From the NCBI GenBank assembly GCA_002773545.1, contig PFAV01000070.1, positions 1-5,010 of the forward strand: a stretch of DNA of 5,010 nt, given 5' to 3'. The notes under the pieces are model-generated. The model searched no databases. It had not been told where the DNA came from and worked only from the letters and a program-made list of their open reading frames with translations. The position numbers and the translations under genes were made by a program. This document shows, in pieces, positions 4,756-5,010 of the stretch. The DNA comes from a bacterium (Candidatus Gribaldobacteria) CG10_big_fil_rev_8_21_14_0_10_41_12. Its GTDB lineage: Bacteria; Patescibacteriota; Minisyncoccia; Minisyncoccales; CG1-02-41-26. Each line of letters starts with the position of its first letter. Position 1 is the stretch's first letter.

Positions 4756-4784
4756 TTGACAAAACAGCCCATTTTGGCTACTAT
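4756..4784 (+). promoter_or_regulatory. Sigma70-like promoter of tRNA-Ser
   Basis: A perfect -35 box TTGACA (4756-4761) lies 17 bases before TACTAT (4779-4784, four of six matches). Transcription would start near 4791, about six bases before the mature tRNA-Ser 5' end. TATAAA at 4782-4787 is a better -10 word but its 20-base spacing is poor. The -35 box is four bases from the -35 box of the minus-strand promoter, so the two promoters stand back to back. Confidence 0.6.
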
Positions 4785-4796
4785 AAAAGTGAGATT

Positions 4797-4886
4797 GGAG
4801 GCGTGCCAGAGCGGTTGAATGGGATGGTCTCGAACACCATTATGGCCGCAAGGTCATCGAAGGTTCGAATCCTTCCGCCTCCGCCA
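4797..4886 (+). tRNA. tRNA-Ser(CGA), CCA encoded
   Basis: A class II tRNA with a long variable arm. The acceptor is 4797-4803 GGAGGCG with 4876-4882 CGCCTCC; the discriminator is G4883 and CCA is encoded at 4884-4886. The anticodon stem is ATGGT/ACCAT with loop CTCGAAC, giving anticodon CGA (codon UCG). The variable arm is a six-pair stem (ATGGCC with GGTCAT, one G-U pair) capped by GCAA. The T arm is GAAGG-TTCGAAT-CCTTC. The G discriminator and long variable arm are the features seryl-tRNA synthetase relies on. Unlike the other two tRNAs here, its CCA end is encoded. Confidence 0.96.
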
Positions 4887-4895
4887 ATTTTCAGA

Positions 4896-4983
4896 TTGCG
4901 ACTTTTGGGCGATTACCGCCTTGCCCCGCCAGAGGCGGGGCTCGGCTTCGGCAAGGATTTTGAAGGGATTTTTGAAGTCGCAA
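4896..4983. repeat. Nested inverted repeats after tRNA-Ser; structured element of unknown kind
   Basis: The outer arms TTGCGACTT (4896-4904) and AAGTCGCAA (4975-4983) are perfect 9-bp inverted repeats. Inside, CCTTGCC (4919-4925) pairs with GGCAAGG (4950-4956), enclosing GCCCCGCC-AGA-GGCGGGGC (4923-4941). A further small hairpin GGCG/CGCC (4908-4920) competes with the CCTTGCC stem. The core is far richer in G and C than the rest of the window. No T-run follows, so it is not a standard terminator. It could be a dispersed hairpin repeat, a small structured RNA, or the start of a gene running off the window: the plus frame from 4896 to 5010 is open (LRLLGDYRLAPPEAGLGFGK and on) but lacks ATG and ribosome binding site, and the minus strand is also open. 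Only the symmetry is certain. Confidence 0.6.
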
Positions 4984-5010
4984 AACAATTTCTGCCCGCT
5001 CAAACGGAAG

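Noticed and set aside
4715..4762. Upstream TTG start for the minus-strand small membrane protein
   Set aside because: It lies upstream of the predicted transcription start, and the added residues are unlike the hydrophobic core; ATG 4714 suffices.
1..5010. CRISPR array, insertion sequence or transposase
   Set aside because: No regularly spaced direct repeats, no transposase or integrase reading frame, and no terminal repeats flanking a gene were found.
1..5010. Recoded TGA (code 25), since all visible stops are TAA or TAG
   Set aside because: No conserved glycine or tryptophan position is encoded by TGA, and too few genes are present for stop usage to mean anything.

Overview
The window is AT-rich and carries short, tightly packed genes, three scattered tRNA genes, weak or absent ribosome binding sites, two promoters almost touching their start codons, and several small membrane proteins of unknown function. 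This fits a bacterium with a small genome, most likely of the Candidate Phyla Radiation (Patescibacteria). That assignment is inferred from style and protein flavour; no marker gene here proves it. All translations fit the standard bacterial code (table 11).

Left part (1-1127): tRNA-Arg(CCU) and tRNA-Ala(GGC) flank a gene for a helix-turn-helix protein with a LAGLIDADG-endonuclease-like segment. That gene has a promoter whose expected start point coincides with its ATG, and its last ten bases, stop codon included, lie inside tRNA-Ala. Directly after tRNA-Ala is a frame-broken remnant of an XRE-type helix-turn-helix gene.

Middle (1128-2410): a multi-pass membrane protein of unknown function is split over two frames; the likely break is a run of six T that also has the form of a -1 slippery site. 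A two-helix small membrane protein follows.

Centre (2411-3873): an AT-rich dyad that could be an operator precedes a HigA-like XRE antitoxin/regulator gene with no toxin partner beside it. Ten bases later comes a bifunctional enzyme joining an HDDC2/YfbR-type HD 5'-deoxynucleotidase domain to a Nudix hydrolase domain. Both halves are expected to clean or trim the nucleotide pool. A strong internal ribosome binding site lies at the domain junction. A perfect 42-bp palindrome fills almost the whole gap to the next, convergent gene.

Right part (3918-5010): a minus-strand two-gene operon encodes a two-helix membrane protein and a bacterial PH-domain (bPH2/YdbS-like) membrane protein. It starts from a compact divergent promoter region shared with tRNA-Ser(CGA). 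Downstream of tRNA-Ser is an 88-base segment of nested inverted repeats.

The most unusual points are the endonuclease-like gene that borrows its stop codon from tRNA-Ala, the HD-Nudix fusion coupled to an orphan antitoxin-like regulator, the palindrome that forms a whole intergenic region, and the nested repeat after tRNA-Ser.
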